Assembly (NCBI GenBank): GCA_964017045.1
Contig: OZ024801.1
Location: forward strand, 28,120,049-28,184,048
Direction: 5' to 3'
Length of the DNA: 64,000 nt
Source: Omphiscola glabra
Taxonomy: Eukaryota > Mollusca > Gastropoda > Lymnaeidae
Part shown: positions 38,276-50,883 of the stretch, piece by piece
Layout of the letters: each line of letters opens with the position of its first letter
Position numbering within the stretch: position 1 is the stretch's first letter
The notes under the pieces: generated by a model
The model's input: only the letters and a program-made list of their open reading frames with translations
What the model was told of the DNA's origin: nothing
The model's database searches: none
Translations under genes and position numbers: made by a program

Positions 38276-39267
38276 AAGGCAGTTGGGGGGTGGAAAGATT
38301 AAATGTTGCCGTATGACGTAGTGGCCAGTAATCTTTATTGGCCAGTGGTTGTGGGAGAGGGGGTTGAGAAAGGGATGGTAATCGCGTTCGTGCGCTGGCC
38401 AGTGAGTAATGTGGGGTGGAAGGGGGGAGGGGGGTGGGTTGTAAGGTCGTGATGATTTAGATCTGCTGGCGCGAGACGGCCGCCATTGTGATCGCTGACG
38501 ATAAATTTCATAATGGCTTCCAATTTAGCCGGCAACTGTTGTCCTTGTGCGTCTCTCTGTGAACACGGGGAAGTTACCACAGCTGGAAAATATTGGATTT
38601 GTGATCGCGTCTGTGAATACACATTAAATGATCTTTTTCTTCTTCCTATTTTTTTTTTTTTAACCCTTCAAAATCAAACAACTTAGCGCTGAGGTGAATG
38701 GACGATAGCATTAGAGTGATTTTAACTATAGACTAGAAGTTATTTGCCAAGAGCTGGGTCTTAAAAGGGGATTTATGGGTGTAGAGAGTCAAAGTAATTT
38801 CCTGAACGATCGAAGGAGAAAAATTCTGTTTAGATCACTTGGAACTTAGTTGGGAGTGAAAGTGATGATATTGTATTCGTAAAAAAAAAAAAAAAAGTTG
38901 ACCATCTAACTCGACAAGCATTAATAAAAAAATTTTAAAAAACCAACACCATCTGATCCACATTGTCATTGCCAAGGTGTAAGTTCACCCAATCGCTTGG
39001 TAGGAAGTTAAGACCCTCAAGTTGAGAGTCCCCGCGGGGAGATAGGGTGCCGTATGATTTTTATTAAAGAGAGCTGTTCCGCTTACAGAAACTATTTAGA
39101 ATTATTACAGTTCAAAGGCGTAGCTAGAGTGTTTGGCACGCGGGGGACAAGATTCATTTCAAAGACTGTCATGCAGCCAGCATCATGAGTGACGGTTCTA
39201 CTCGGGTAAATAGTTGTTTTTTTTTCCTTTGAGAGGAGCTGCTATTATATCAATCAATAAATTGCCA
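38276..39267. other. Unassigned spacer
   Basis: Contains a reverse fragment of the family D MITE near 39,116-39,165 (GGCGTAGCTAGAGTGTTTGG). No gene recognised. Confidence 0.4.
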
Positions 39268-40193
39268 CGGGTATGGTGTAAGACTGTCTGTAGGACTATT
39301 GTTTAAAGGCCGGATGGGAAAGGTGGTAGGACTGTCTGTAGGCCTATTGTTTAAAGGCCGGCAGGTATGGTGTAGGAATGTCTGTAGGACTATTGTTTAA
39401 AGGCCAGCAGGTATGGTGTAGGAATGTCTGTAGGACTATTGTTTAAAGGCCGGCAGGTATGGTGTATGAATGTCTGTAGGACTATAGTTTAAAGGCCGGC
39501 AGGCATGGTGTAGGACTGTCTGTAGGAATATAGTTTAAAGGCTGGCAGGTACGGTGTAGGAATGTCTGTAGAACTATAGTTTAAAGGCCGGCAGTCATGG
39601 TATAGGACTGTCTGTAGGACTATAGTTTAAAAGCCGGCAGGTATGGTGTAGAAATGTCTGTAGGACTATTGTTTAAAGGCCAGCAGGTATGGTGTAGGAA
39701 TGTCTGTAGGACTATTGTTTAAAGGCCAGCAGGTATGGTGTAGGAATGTCTGTAGGACTATTGTTTAAAGGCCAGCAGGTATGGTGTAAGAATGTCTGTA
39801 GGACTATTGTTTAAAGGCCAGCAGGTATGGTGTAGGAATGTCTGTAGGACTATTGTTTAAAGGCCGGCAGGTATGGTGTAGGAATGTCTGTAGGACTATT
39901 GTTTAAAGGCTGGCAGGTATGGTGTAAGACTGTCTGTAGGACTATTGTTTAAAGGCCAGCAGGTATGGTGTAGGAATGTCTGTAGAACTATAGTTTAAAG
40001 GCCGGCAGGCATGGTATAGGACTGTCTGTAGGACTATAGTTTAAAGGCCGGCAGGTATGGTGTAGGAATGTCTGTAGGACTATAGTTTAAAGGCCGGCAG
40101 GTATGGTGTAGGACTGTCTGTAGGACTATAGTTTAAAGGCCGGCAGGTATGGTGTAGGACTGTCTGTAGGACTATAGTTTAAATGCCGGCATA
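39268..40193. repeat. 46-bp minisatellite, 20 copies
   Basis: Unit GGCAGGTATGGTGTAGGAAT followed by GTCTGTAGGACTATTGTTTAAAGGCC, with ordered sequence variants. Confidence 0.95.
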
Positions 40194-41053
40194 TATTATA
40201 GAAAATGAGAAGTTAATTTTTTTTTTTAACGCTAGGACCAACTGGGTATTTTCTCAAGGTATTTTCTCAAAATACCCCACTCCGGGTTAAAAACAACTTA
40301 ACCCAGTTAAATTCTAGTGTAATAATTGTGTAATAATAATTTAACAATAATGTAGTAATAATGTAAAAATTAAATAACAATAATGTATTAATAATGTAAC
40401 AATAATTTAACAATAAAGTAATAATAATTCTGAACAGAAATTTAAAAAAAAAACGAACACAGTTTGCTATAGCAATATGAAATGTACTGTTCAAATGTTA
40501 AGTAGTATTTCAGGAGTGTGCAGGTGTCCCTTGTAATTTCAGATGACACGTGACTAATGAATGAAACTAAACAGTCTTCTCACTCTGGGTCGGCTTCTGG
40601 ACAGTTGAGACACGCGCAAGTTGACACAAATAAAATTTAGAGCTAATTATGTTTCTCAGATATTTTTCCCTTATCGGCGACTGAAAATATTATTAATACT
40701 TTAAAGTGCAGCGCTGCACTCCAAACCAAAATACAATGCGACTACAAGTACGGCCCCTAAAGCATAACTACATTAAAGTGAACTGCATGGCTTGCTCATG
40801 TCAACATGCCAATCCCCCCCCCCCCCCACTCCCCGTTTCCCTTTTCCGATAAGCAGCCGACAGAATCAGATCGGGCGGACGACTTTGTTTGCCCCACTCC
40901 ACAACGTTAGGGACAAACCGTCAAATCCATTTATTGCTTTCCCTCCCCAAGGCCTGTGACCAGAGACGCATTCTTGAAAGAGCGACGGAAGCGTGGGGGA
41001 TTCTGGGAAATATAAACTGTGAGTCTGATCCAGGGAGGGTCATTTGGGTAGGA
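40194..41053. other. Unassigned AT-rich spacer
   Basis: AATAAT-rich tract at about 40,318-40,430 and a poly-C run near 40,815. No gene. Confidence 0.4.
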
Positions 41054-41213
41054 CAGGGTGGGGCATATGCGCCCCCCCCCCAGAATTTGCAGGTTTTATT
41101 TAAATTGCTATGTACTGTGGCGCCTCCAGTAATAAACAACTTAACAAGCCGGCCATTATTTTGCTTTTGCCTACTCCCCACCCCTTTTTGAAAAACCTGA
41201 AATAATGCTCCTG
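41054..41213 (+). mobile_element. MITE, family E, copy 1
   Basis: Shares GGTTTTATTTAAATT and CTATGTACTGTGGCGCCTCC with the element at 54,595-54,725. Ends are only approximate. Confidence 0.5.
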
Positions 41214-41249
41214 GTCTGATCTTGCGGTCACATGAACGTGTGGTAGCCC

Positions 41250-41434
41250 CAGTGGCGTAGTGAGGGGGGCAAGGGGGGGGATTCATGCCCCGGGCGCTAC
41301 TCACAATGGGGCGCCAAATGGTATATTTTACTATAATATTGTATGGTTTTCGAATAGAGGGGCGCTAAAAGGGTATTGGGGGGCGCTAAAAAGGTATTGT
41401 GCCCCGGGCGCGAGTTAAGCTCGATACGCCACTG
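41250..41434 (+). mobile_element. hAT-type MITE, family B, copy 1
   Basis: Ends CAGTGGCGTAGTGAGG and, inverted, CAGTGGCGTATCGAGC. Flanks GGTAGCCC and GGCAGCCC match at 7 of 8. Confidence 0.88.
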
Positions 41435-41751
41435 GGCAGCCCCCCCCCTGGGTGGCAATTTTTAAACTCGAATTTGAGGGGTTGCATTTTCGGGCAACTG
41501 TAGAGTTTTTCGCGGAAAGTGGGGGCGGCAAAAATCTTGGGTCAAATCGGTGCGGAACTAACCCAACTGCGCAACAATATGACTAGATTTCAGCTGTGCT
41601 TTCGGACTACTGATCAAATTAGCAACCAAGTTACACAATATTAATATAATTACTTGTACCGCCACCCCTCATTAAACAATCATGATCATTTAATGACTAC
41701 GTTGTTTCTTTAGCATTATCTGTATTAAGTTTTAAATATATTCATTTAAAC

Positions 41752-42935
41752 CAGGGGTCACCTGACTTTTTTTTCACCGCGCGCGCCGGATAGCGGACAA
41801 AACGACGTGCGCGGGCCGTATAATCATTATGTACAATACTGAGTTTAGTATTCCACGTTAACCATCGGTGAGTGGCGTGGGAAGTACACACATCAAAGAC
41901 AAGCAACACATTTATTCACTGAAATGTTATTAAAGAAGGCGACGTTGGCAATAAATGGTTATTTCAAGACTAGTGCGCACATATTCGATCGATCTCACCA
42001 TTCTCATCCAGCGCCAGAGAATACCACAGCAAGTTCCTTAGCTTTCTCACGTATCTGTAGCTCCATGTTCTCTCCGAGCTCTTCCGTGAGTTTCCAACAC
42101 TCCTCTTCGTTTCGCCCATTTACAGTTTGTGGTAGTCATCAGACGAAAACATATTAGCGGGTATAGGTTTGATAGTCATACTTATTTATTTTTTTAAACC
42201 CGCTTTTTCCTAAAACAAAAACAACCTCAACCTACTATGTATGTTTTTAAAAAAAAAAATGATGTCATCATGTGTTAATTAATTCTTATTGAAATACATT
42301 TTGTGTTTTTGGTTGACCTGTCTTCGAGTTTGAACCACGTTAAATTTCACCAGTAACTTTATTTTCACCAATGACAGACTGTGATAATGTGAAATGGACG
42401 TCCACTCAATATATATTATAATATCTACAGCTAATACGTGTCTGCAAAAAAAAAAAAAAAAAGTGACCGTAGATTGAAATATAAACGTCGGTCATCTTCT
42501 TTTATAAATAAACTTGTTTGGCGCCAGCTGAAACTCGATCCCACTAGGCGTTGCGATGCGAGTAGTTGTTGTATTCATTTTATATATTGTAAGTTTATTT
42601 ATGTACACAACTGTATTGTACGATTTTGAGACGATATTGTACGATTTCAGGGGCTCGAGCGCAAACAGGTCTGCAATAAACAAGAAAATCTAGATACAAT
42701 AATTTAGTAATTTTAAACTTGAAAATGGTAAATTTTACGCGCATAGCAGCCAGGAGCTCTCCGCACGTGTGACGATCTCCTGGTATTCTAAACATACTAT
42801 TTAAATTTAAATTGTATCAAAACGTCTCGTGTTCCATGCGTTTTATCAAGCAAATTCAAGTACCGTCGGTGGGCCGCATGAAATGACGTCGCGGGTCGGA
42901 TTCGGCCCGCGAGCCGTAGTTTGGTGACCCCCCTG
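41752..42935 (+). mobile_element. 1.18-kb non-autonomous hAT element with perfect duplication
   Basis: Ends CAGGGGTCACCTGAC and, inverted, CAGGGGGGTCACCAAAC, with GC-rich subterminal GCGGGCCG-type motifs at both sides. The octamer ATTTAAAC flanks it exactly (41,744-41,751 and 42,936-42,943). The AT-rich interior has no transposase frame. It is larger than the MITEs around it and may be a deletion derivative of a full hAT element. Confidence 0.9.
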
Positions 42936-43196
42936 ATTTAAACCGAAGTGATTTATTTTCTCCCCCATTAAAACGAACCATTGCTGGTGCCGTTGATTTG
43001 AAAATGTGGTTTAAATTCTAAAATAGCTAAAAACAAATCCACTATAACAGAGGCTCCCGAACCTATTTTTAAATTAAGTCCATACAAGATGAATCTATCC
43101 CGTCCCTTCCCCCAAACCAACCACAAACCGAACAGGCAGTGGTCTATGGTCTATACACGCCATTCAATGGCTTTTTGTTTAGCTCTCTGTTGCGCC

Positions 43197-43302
43197 GTAG
43201 ACGGGTGGCCCCATAGTCGTAGACGGGTGGCCCTATAGCCGTAGACGGGTGGCCCTATAGCCGTAGACGGGTGGCCCTATAGCCGTAGACGGGTGGCCCT
43301 AT
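43197..43302. repeat. 22-bp minisatellite, 5 copies
   Basis: Unit GTAGACGGGTGGCCCTATAG plus CC. Confidence 0.93.
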
Positions 43303-43494
43303 AGGTGCTTGTGGGAGTTCGAAGTTCAAACTCTCCTACTAGATCACGTGATTGTTGTTTTCTTCCTCTGCCTAATAGACACACATTGCCATACATGCGC
43401 AACACATACACATAGTGTCTATTAATGTACGGGTATGTTGCTCTCTTGCTTCTCTCGTTTTGATTCTGTCTCCTCGGTATGTTTGCCATCTCTT

Positions 43495-43582
43495 TCATTC
43501 ATTCATTCATCCATCCATCCATTCATTCATCCATCCATCCATCCATTCATTCATTCATCCATCCATCCATTCATTCATTCAC
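43495..43582. repeat. (ATTC/ATCC)n microsatellite
   Basis: Alternating short blocks of CATTC and CATCC tetranucleotides. Confidence 0.93.
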
Positions 43583-44162
43583 TGATTCTTTTGTTTCTTT
43601 TGTTCAGTTCACAATTAACAACTATCTCCGCCAAATTCTCTATCTGAAAGGCACTGAGGTTGAGACCAAGTGACGTAACTTGAGTTAGTGCCATCCGGGG
43701 CGGACACCGAACTTTTCCACCCCCCCCCCATTCCCTTCTACAAAATAAAGATAACAACAACAACAAAACAAAAAACACCAAAAGAAACGACATCTCTGAA
43801 GTTGGTCGAAAATGCCACAATTCAATTTTTTTTTAATGTGTCACCCAGGGCGGACCGGCCCCTATACACCCCTCCTACGCTAAAACTTGAGACCCTCGTA
43901 GGTCGACCAGTGGTACTAAATCCTGTATCATGGAAAGGGGAAGGGGGAGCAATGTGGAAACAAAAATCAATATTTTTTAAGCCCCATACCTGTCACCAAT
44001 AAGGTTATTTTTCAACATTCCGGAATAGGATCGTCCCGCACGAAGCACATAACGACCAGTCAGTCTGCCGGTGACACGTTCTGGAAATTTTAAACTTACT
44101 TCTTGAATTAGTTGAATGAATGGTCAAGACGTTGGTAGGCTCGGTACATTCGTTCGATTGGG
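43583..44162. other. Spacer with decayed MITE pieces
   Basis: GGGGCGGACACCGAAC and CACCCAGGGCGGACCGGCCC mark remnants related to the one near 35.6 kb. No gene. Confidence 0.4.
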
Positions 44163-44500
44163 TATTGGGTCGGTAATCCATAGGTGGCTGGCAGGTAATC
44201 CATATGACTGACTTAAGGTTGGTAATCCATATGACTGTTTTAGGTAGGTAATCCATATGACTGTTTTAGGCAGGTAATCCATATGTCTGACTTAAGGTTG
44301 GTAATCCATATGACTGTTTTAGGTAGGTAATCCATATGACTGTTTTAGGCAGGTAATCCATATGTCTGACTTAAGGTTGGTAATCTATATGATTAGCTTT
44401 TAAAGTATAATTCATACGACTGGCTTGAGGTGGATAATCCAAATGACCGGCTTTGGGTGGGTAATCCATTATGACAGGCTTTAGGTGGGTAATCCATCCA
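44163..44500. repeat. About 27-bp minisatellite with 83-bp higher-order unit
   Basis: GGTAATCCATATGACTG recurs with three different tails (ACTTAAGG, TTTTAGGTAG, TTTTAGGCAG) in a repeating order. Confidence 0.85.
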
Positions 44501-45516
44501 CGGCCTTAGGTTGGACGTGTAGCTTGACAAACTTGTAGGTTGGCAAGCTTGGGGTTGACCCTTTTTAGACCACGAAACCACCCAGCACTTGCTAGCACCT
44601 TGAAGTAACCAGGCCTTGGATTTTGTGGCTAAAACTGATCTCAAAGAACGTGCACTGTCCACCCCCCCCCCCCCCCCCGGTAGGTCCGCCCTCTGTGGAT
44701 TCACCTTACTTTGATGTACCTCCCCCCCCCCCCCCCAATACCGCTACGAGTGATTTTTAGGCCCGCCTCGGATTTTCCCATTGTGGTCGTATACAAAGCT
44801 GTTGCATTGGTGCGCGTCTTTCAGTGTTCAAGAATAAGAATAAGATGGAACAATGTCTTAGGGGCAGAGTCAGAGTCATTTCCCTTTGGCTGGGAAGTCA
44901 CAGTGTATAACAGTTCCGAGTGACCGGTATTGAATGGGTTAAACAAATATCTCCCGTAGCTTCTTCTCTTTGTCTAGATCCATATCCTGACGGCCTCGCG
45001 TCAGCGATCAGATATCAAACGTATTCTCGAATATACTTTATGCTTAACACATTAGTAATTTTTTTTTCTTTCTAAATTCACACACATTTAATACATAGAA
45101 CACATATATTGTTTGGCAGTTATTTCAAACATTCATTCACTTTCCAACTGCCCCCCCCCCAACCAAATGTCCAACACATACCTTTCCCCTTGTAATCCAG
45201 CAACACACAATCATTCTTATTAACACACAATCATTCTTACTAACACACAATCATTCTTATTATATCAACTGTCAACGACCCGTTTGTTTTGTCTCGATAA
45301 TAGAGCAGTCTTGTTCGCTCTCTGTTTGCAGAAGTGGCGCACAAGCCAGTGTTGACCCCCCCCCCCCCCCGACCCCCGATTGATTGGTCGGCGCGGTGGT
45401 GCACACTGCCAAAGTGGGTCAGTCAACAGGACGATTAGAAACCGCAATAGCGTTCCTAATGAAAAGAGGTCTCATCCTCGGTCACAGACAGTGCTTCTCA
45501 CTCAATGAAAGGCGGC
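44501..45516. other. Spacer with long poly-C runs
   Basis: Poly-C at about 44,661-44,678, 44,721-44,736 and 45,357-45,370. Three copies of ACACAATCATTCTTA at about 45,203-45,260. No gene. Confidence 0.45.
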
Positions 45517-45676
45517 TAGTGGAGTAGCGAGCTTAACTCGCGCCCGGGGCACAATACCTTTTTAGCGCCCACATTCGAAAACCATACAATCTTATATGTA
45601 AAATATACCATTTGGCGCCCCTTTGTGAGTAGCACCCGGGGCATGATGCCCCCTTGACCCCCTCGCTACGCCGCTG
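45517..45676 (-). mobile_element. hAT-type MITE, family B, copy 2, inverted
   Basis: Interior matches copy 1 in reverse. Flanks AAGGCGGC and CAGGCGGC match at 7 of 8. Confidence 0.85.
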
Positions 45677-46592
45677 CAGGCGGCACTCATCCTCTGTCAC
45701 AGACAATGCTTCTCACCCAATGACTATGGTAGTCATTTTTTTTTACAAAGATTACCCTGAAATACGTGTGTGTGTGGGGGGGGGGGCTCTGTGCCCGGCT
45801 AAACACGCGGCCGCATAATTAGTTTGCGTTTGGCCCCCGGTCTTGTGCCCCACATTAACAACAGCGATGGTCGAGCTCAGGCCTCGGTAACGCGATTCTT
45901 AGTGATTTATCATTTATGTGATTTGCAGCTATGGATTTGTGCATACTATTCCCTCTATGTTTCCTTTGAAAGAGCAGGAAAAACTGTTTTTTCTGGAGGT
46001 TGGGGATGAGGTTGAAAAATTCAAAAAAAAAATGTGTTGTCATCGGCAGCGAGTCCAAGTGCCAAGTTTCAGCTCGATAGGACTACTTGAATTGGGTCAA
46101 TTATTCTTTCCGAAGACTTTTTTTCCACAAAGAAACACATGAAAAGAAGCAAAGTTAATATAAAGGATTTAAAAATATACAAGGGCTTACAAGAACTTTG
46201 AATCAGAGGGGGAAAAAAACACAATTACTGAATACCTTATTACAGCAAAGGTCGTATCGGGCTCGGCAAGTTACTGGCTCAGCCCTGACAATAATTACAT
46301 GTGCTTAGCTTCACAAGCCGACTGAAAAACAAATCGATATTCGCCAACGTGATCTCTCATCACTGAGTAGGTGCATCCTCCATTACCAGTCGGTACCTCC
46401 AAAACATCGACTGAGAACCCCTGCCGACAAGGCATATCAATAATATTATGAATGTGAATCGCGAGAAACGATCTGTTCCGTGACGTCACCTGCGTCAATG
46501 GGTGGGAGACATAGACCAGTGAGATGAACGGGGGCGTCTGATGACGATTAGGAGTTGACAAATAATCATAAGAGATGAGACACCCGTGAGTA
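45677..46592. other. Spacer
   Basis: A possible minus-strand last exon at 46,295-46,420 is discussed under findings. Otherwise nothing is recognised. Confidence 0.35.
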
Positions 46593-46816
46593 CAGGGGCG
46601 TAGTTGGATTAGTACCACCCGGGGCGGGTCAAGCATTTAGCCGCATCCTTCCACGAACAAAACAAACAACCAAAAACATAAACAAAAAAAACAAACAAAC
46701 AACAACAAACTCTGCGGTTGACGGGAAAAAAAATGCCGCCCCTCAATATAAAAAGAAAAAAGTGCACCCGGGGGGCGTACCAGCCCCTTCACACCCCCCC
46801 TTTTCCTACGCCACTG
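46593..46816 (+). mobile_element. Probable hAT-type MITE
   Basis: Ends CAGGGGCGTAGTTGG and, inverted, CAGTGGCGTAGGAAAA. Flanking octamers match only 5 of 8. Confidence 0.6.
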
Positions 46817-47092
46817 CGTTGGCAGTTAGGAGTTGGCCAATCATCTAAGAGACAATGCGCTCGATTCAATGACCATCCCAGAGAGTGTCCAATTTTAAAA
46901 TTGCTTCGACTTACTTTGCGTGTCCTCTTGGTATAGGCCGGCGACCACGGGTTTGACTAGTCGGTGTCGGGAAATAGAAAATGGGATTTTATTTTAAAGG
47001 TTGGTTTAGTGCACATTAAAGTTGCTAATGTGTTAACACAAAGCGCGGGTCGTACTCGAAGGGAGTCGGTGGTGTGAGGGACCAGTTGCGTA

Positions 47093-47247
47093 GCGAGCTT
47101 AACTCGCGCCCCGGGGCACAATACCTTTTTAGCGCCACGCCTATTCGAAAACCATACAACATTATATGTAAAATATACCATTTGGCGCCCCTATGTGAGT
47201 AGCGCCCGGGGCATGATGCCCCCTTGCCCCCCCTCGCCACGCCACTG
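47093..47247 (-). mobile_element. hAT-type MITE, family B, copy 3, inverted
   Basis: Flanks TGAGGGAC and TGAGGAAC match at 7 of 8. Interior as in the other family B copies. Confidence 0.87.
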
Positions 47248-48678
47248 TGAGGAACGGCTTAGTCTTCAAGTCGGTCGATACGTCACAAAGTAAATGACGT
47301 CATTTTAAAATATAGCCCCCAGGCCTCAGAATATTGTAAGCAAGAATATTGTAAGTAAAAATATTGTAAGTAAGATTACTTTAGTAAAAAGGGTAATAAG
47401 GGGAGAGACTGCAATCAAGTTAGCAAAAATAGGAAATGAGTAATACAAAGTAAGCTCAAAACTGAAAAAGAGGAACTCAACAGAGCAACGAACGTATCGA
47501 CAGGAAGCCTCGTGAGCGAACAAACAACAGGAAAAAAAAACCCAACAGAATAACGTTTTAAAAATGAGCACTCAGCTGAGAATTATTATCGTAGAGGGCA
47601 GCAAAAGAATTTCATTCTGTTTTTTGTTCGCTGACAAAAAAGTTAAGTAAAATAAACAAAGGGCGGCTTGCATTAAGTTGCAATTGGGAATAGCGTCTCT
47701 CTTTGGACGTCGTGCACGTCATGAAAAGTATTTTGGGAAAGCCCATTTCATATCCTACCCATTGCAATATTTCGGGCTATAATTGTCGTCATTCTTTATT
47801 TCTCCTCTCCGAAACTTGGAGGAATGTTCGCGTAAAGAGTGAACGACCCAGCGATAACAATAGCATAAAAAAGTTTAACTCATAGCACCAAAACAAACTA
47901 TTTATTATTAATAATAAATTAATTGGATGTCATGGTTGTATTATTATTGTTAACATTCATTGCCAGTTGTCTCCCTCTCATTCCCGGCATTCCATGCGCG
48001 GATATCCAACAGCTGTTTGTCTTACGACATGTAAACAACGTGAATATACACGCACACATTTATAATCGGATTAATAAAAGGATTTCAGAAGAGAAAATAA
48101 ATTAGTCATAAAACTTAAGTTAAAATGAAAACTGACCTGTCACATGACTTATACCTCGGCCGATAAACTCCTTTCATTTCACAAAGTCTGTTGGTTTTGT
48201 TTTGTCTTGCCCCCTGTATATCTAAAGCCAGGTAATTTTCCACTTTCGGCTGTTCAATCTCACAGACAAACGCAACAAAAGGTATTATAAGCCGACGGCG
48301 GGTCACCAGCGCGACCAGCGGATAAGGCGGGCTAAGCATTTCACTACGATAAATCCGGCACAACGCATTGACACCGCCTGTCGGTCTGCTAGTGACGGTG
48401 ACGAATTCATATGTTTACGGAGCTCTGTCAGCAGAGTTAGGGGTACTGTAACTTTTCCTCCACCCTCTCTTTCTCTTGCTCCAACGATTCTCATTTTCTG
48501 GTCGGCGGAAACAAAGAGTTGGAGTAAGCCAAAAGCGGATTTATACAAAATTCAAAGGTGGGTCGTAGTCGATACTTTGCTCGAAATTGATGAGAGTCCA
48601 AGAGTTTCAGCAGGTGAATGCACCCCCCTAGAAGGCGTTCAGGAGATGCGCCGATTTGCCTTAAAAAAGTTTTTCTCT
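47248..48678. other. Unassigned spacer
   Basis: Mixed sequence with short open stretches on the minus strand near 48,115-48,548. None has recognisable similarity or convincing splice sites. Confidence 0.4.
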
Positions 48679-48766
48679 TTGTTCGCTGATGAAGGCTTCC
48701 CGCCGACACGTTCGTTGTTTTGTTGCGTTCCTTTTTTCAGGTTTAACCTTACTGTGTTTTACTAAT
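48679..48766 (+). repeat. Hammerhead-like dispersed repeat, copy at 48.7 kb
   Basis: CTGATGA, a GGC-TTCCC-GCC hairpin, GACA, then CG-TT-CG and TTG. This order fits a minimal type-I hammerhead of Penelope-like elements except for GACA in place of GAAA. It shares about 90 bp with 35,865-35,955. Confidence 0.45.
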
Positions 48767-48889
48767 TGCCTTAAAAAGGGTATGTTTATAAAGTTGTTTA
48801 TAGTCATTTATATTAATTGGAGGATACATTATTTCTTTTTAAAGAATAATATAAAAGCCTTTAGGAGCCGTTGTGTATATTACAGAACA

Positions 48890-49337
48890 CTAGAAACAAT
48901 GGTCACATCCCTTAATACATGCTTGCCAACCATCGGTGGGCCACACTATTAGATTTAGGAGGTGTGCCGCCGTGGTCACATCCTTTAAAACATGCTTGCC
49001 AACCATCGGTGGGCCACACTATTAGATTTAGGAGGTGTGCCGCCGTGGTCACATCCTTTAAAACATGCTTGCCACCCATCGGTGGGCCACAAAATCATAT
49101 TTAGGAAGTGTGCCGCCGTGGTCACATCCTTTAAAACATGCTTGCCACCCATCGGTGGGCCACAAAATCATATTTAGGAAGTGTGCCGCCGTGGTCACAT
49201 CCTTTAAAACATGCTTGCCACCCATCGGTGGGCCACAAAATCATATTTAGGAAGTGTGCCGCCGTGGTCACATCCTTTAAAACATGCTTGCCAACCATCG
49301 GTGGGCCACAAATATCAGATTTAGGAAGTGTGGTGCT
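48890..49337. repeat. 73-bp minisatellite, 6 copies
   Basis: The unit contains TGGTCACATCCTTTAAAACA, TGCTTGCCA and CATCGGTGGGCCACA. Two unit types (AGGAGGTGTG early, AGGAAGTGTG later) are grouped in blocks. Confidence 0.95.
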
Positions 49338-49530
49338 TCAGATACCGGATATCAGTCAGTTCTTTTGTTGTTGTTGATTTGCGTGCTGTATGACGCAAAC
49401 CAGAAGACCTGACTAGTTCTCCCCTAATGGACGGCTATCGATTAGTGGGAAAAGGCTGTGGCGGGTTACAAGTGTATTTTTTTTTTGGTGTAGCGGTTAA
49501 GTCACTAATTTAACCATCGAATTGGCTAAT

Positions 49531-49781
49531 TAGCATTGAGCCTAATGGTACCCGGGTGCGAATGGCGGCGCTGCGTGTCCATTTGGACTAATACTATTCG
49601 GATGTCATTTGTATTAGTTTATTTTAGTTAAATTGAAGAATTAAGTTTACAAACGTAAAGTACATTCTATTATCTTTCATTTGATACCTCATTTGGTCTT
49701 ACAAACCCAACAATAATATTTTTAATCGTTTTTTAATCCCAGCCTCGCAATTATGGTACCCGTGTACCAATAGGTGCAGCC
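49531..49781 (-). repeat. Dispersed repeat with GGTACCCGGGT ends, copy 2
   Basis: The body is reverse-complementary to 7,909-8,097, but the end module 49,531-49,576 is in the same orientation as at 8,098-8,143. A near-palindrome GTCCATTTGGAC sits at the junction. Confidence 0.7.
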
Positions 49782-50319
49782 TTTAACAATAGCATCGACA
49801 ATTTGAGAAGCTTCGTGTTTTAAGAATTTTTATATACTTTTTTGTTTACAAAATTTGCTTTCCCAATTACCCCTCCACCCCTCCCTTTTTTTCCCTCCTC
49901 TTTTACTCGGATTCTAAAGACGACTTTGGACAAGAAAACAGACGATGAGATTGTTAAGCATCGTTTCTCACTGGTGAAAGGTAGTCCGCATAAACTTAAA
50001 CAGAATTTACCGTTGAAAGGATTAAGTCATACCATTGTTTACGACCGTGTCGTTCAAAAAAAAAGAATACGTGTATATATTAAAACTGTATACATAATTG
50101 AAAATGAATTTTTAAACAAAAATCCAAATACCAATGGGTCTTTCTCCATGAACACCTATCAACAGAGAGGCATCTAGGTTGAGACGGCACGGGATGTGCG
50201 TGGGTGTTGGTTTGGGGGTGGGGGTGGGTGGGACCCTGGGCAATGTAAATCCTTAATCAGATACAATACAACTTCTTTCTTATTACAATGAGGGTGTTGA
50301 CGATAGCCTGATCCACATG
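49782..50319. other. Unassigned spacer
   Basis: An open stretch at 49,842-50,177 on the plus strand shows no recognisable similarity and is left uncalled. Confidence 0.35.
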
Positions 50320-50488
50320 GCGCAGTAAGGGGATGCGGAAGGGGCGGTGCGCCCTGGGTGCCATTTTTTCCCTTTATACCGAGAGCGTCATTTTCGCCCA
50401 ACTGTAGACTCTTTTTCGTGGAAAGGGGGTGGCCGGGGGCGGGAGGGCTTGGTCCTGCCCGGGCGGCCCCAACCCTAGCTACGCCACT
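50320..50488 (+). mobile_element. Probable hAT-type MITE
   Basis: Left GGCGCAGTAAGGGG, right CTAGCTACGCCACTG. The interior CAACTGTAGA.TCTTTTTCG is shared with 41,480-41,515. Exact ends unclear. Confidence 0.5.
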
Positions 50489-50539
50489 GCCTTATTACTC
50501 TAAAACAGTTTGATAAACCGCGGTATATTTAGAAGTGTT

Positions 50540-50640
50540 TGAGCATCACCCTACCTTATGTCGTGAGGCGCCTTTGTGTTAGCCTCACCCGACCTTATGT
50601 TATGAGGCGCCTCTGTGTGAGCCTCACCTGACTTTATGTG
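50540..50640. repeat. Short tandem repeat, about 40-bp unit
   Basis: CACCCGACCTTATGT and TGAGGCGCCT recur two to three times. Confidence 0.65.
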
Positions 50641-50883
50641 GACCACTGAGATCCAATAGCACCGCATTGACAGTTGTCTGCTGATCCTGAAGGTTAATAC
50701 GTAAACGACTTGACCGCACTGAGTGGGGTGTGTGTGCATGTTACATTGTTACCGATGCAGTGAGGAGCTGGAACCAGATTATGTAGGGACAGAGAACACG
50801 AGCGTTGGACAGATCGATACAATCACATTGTGTTTGTGTCACTGACTGTCAAGGAAGATCTAAATTCCAATAGCAGGTTTCAT

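Noticed and set aside
49842..50177. 111-codon plus-strand frame
   Set aside because: No motif, low-complexity start and AT-rich Lys/Asn/Ile composition typical of chance frames here.
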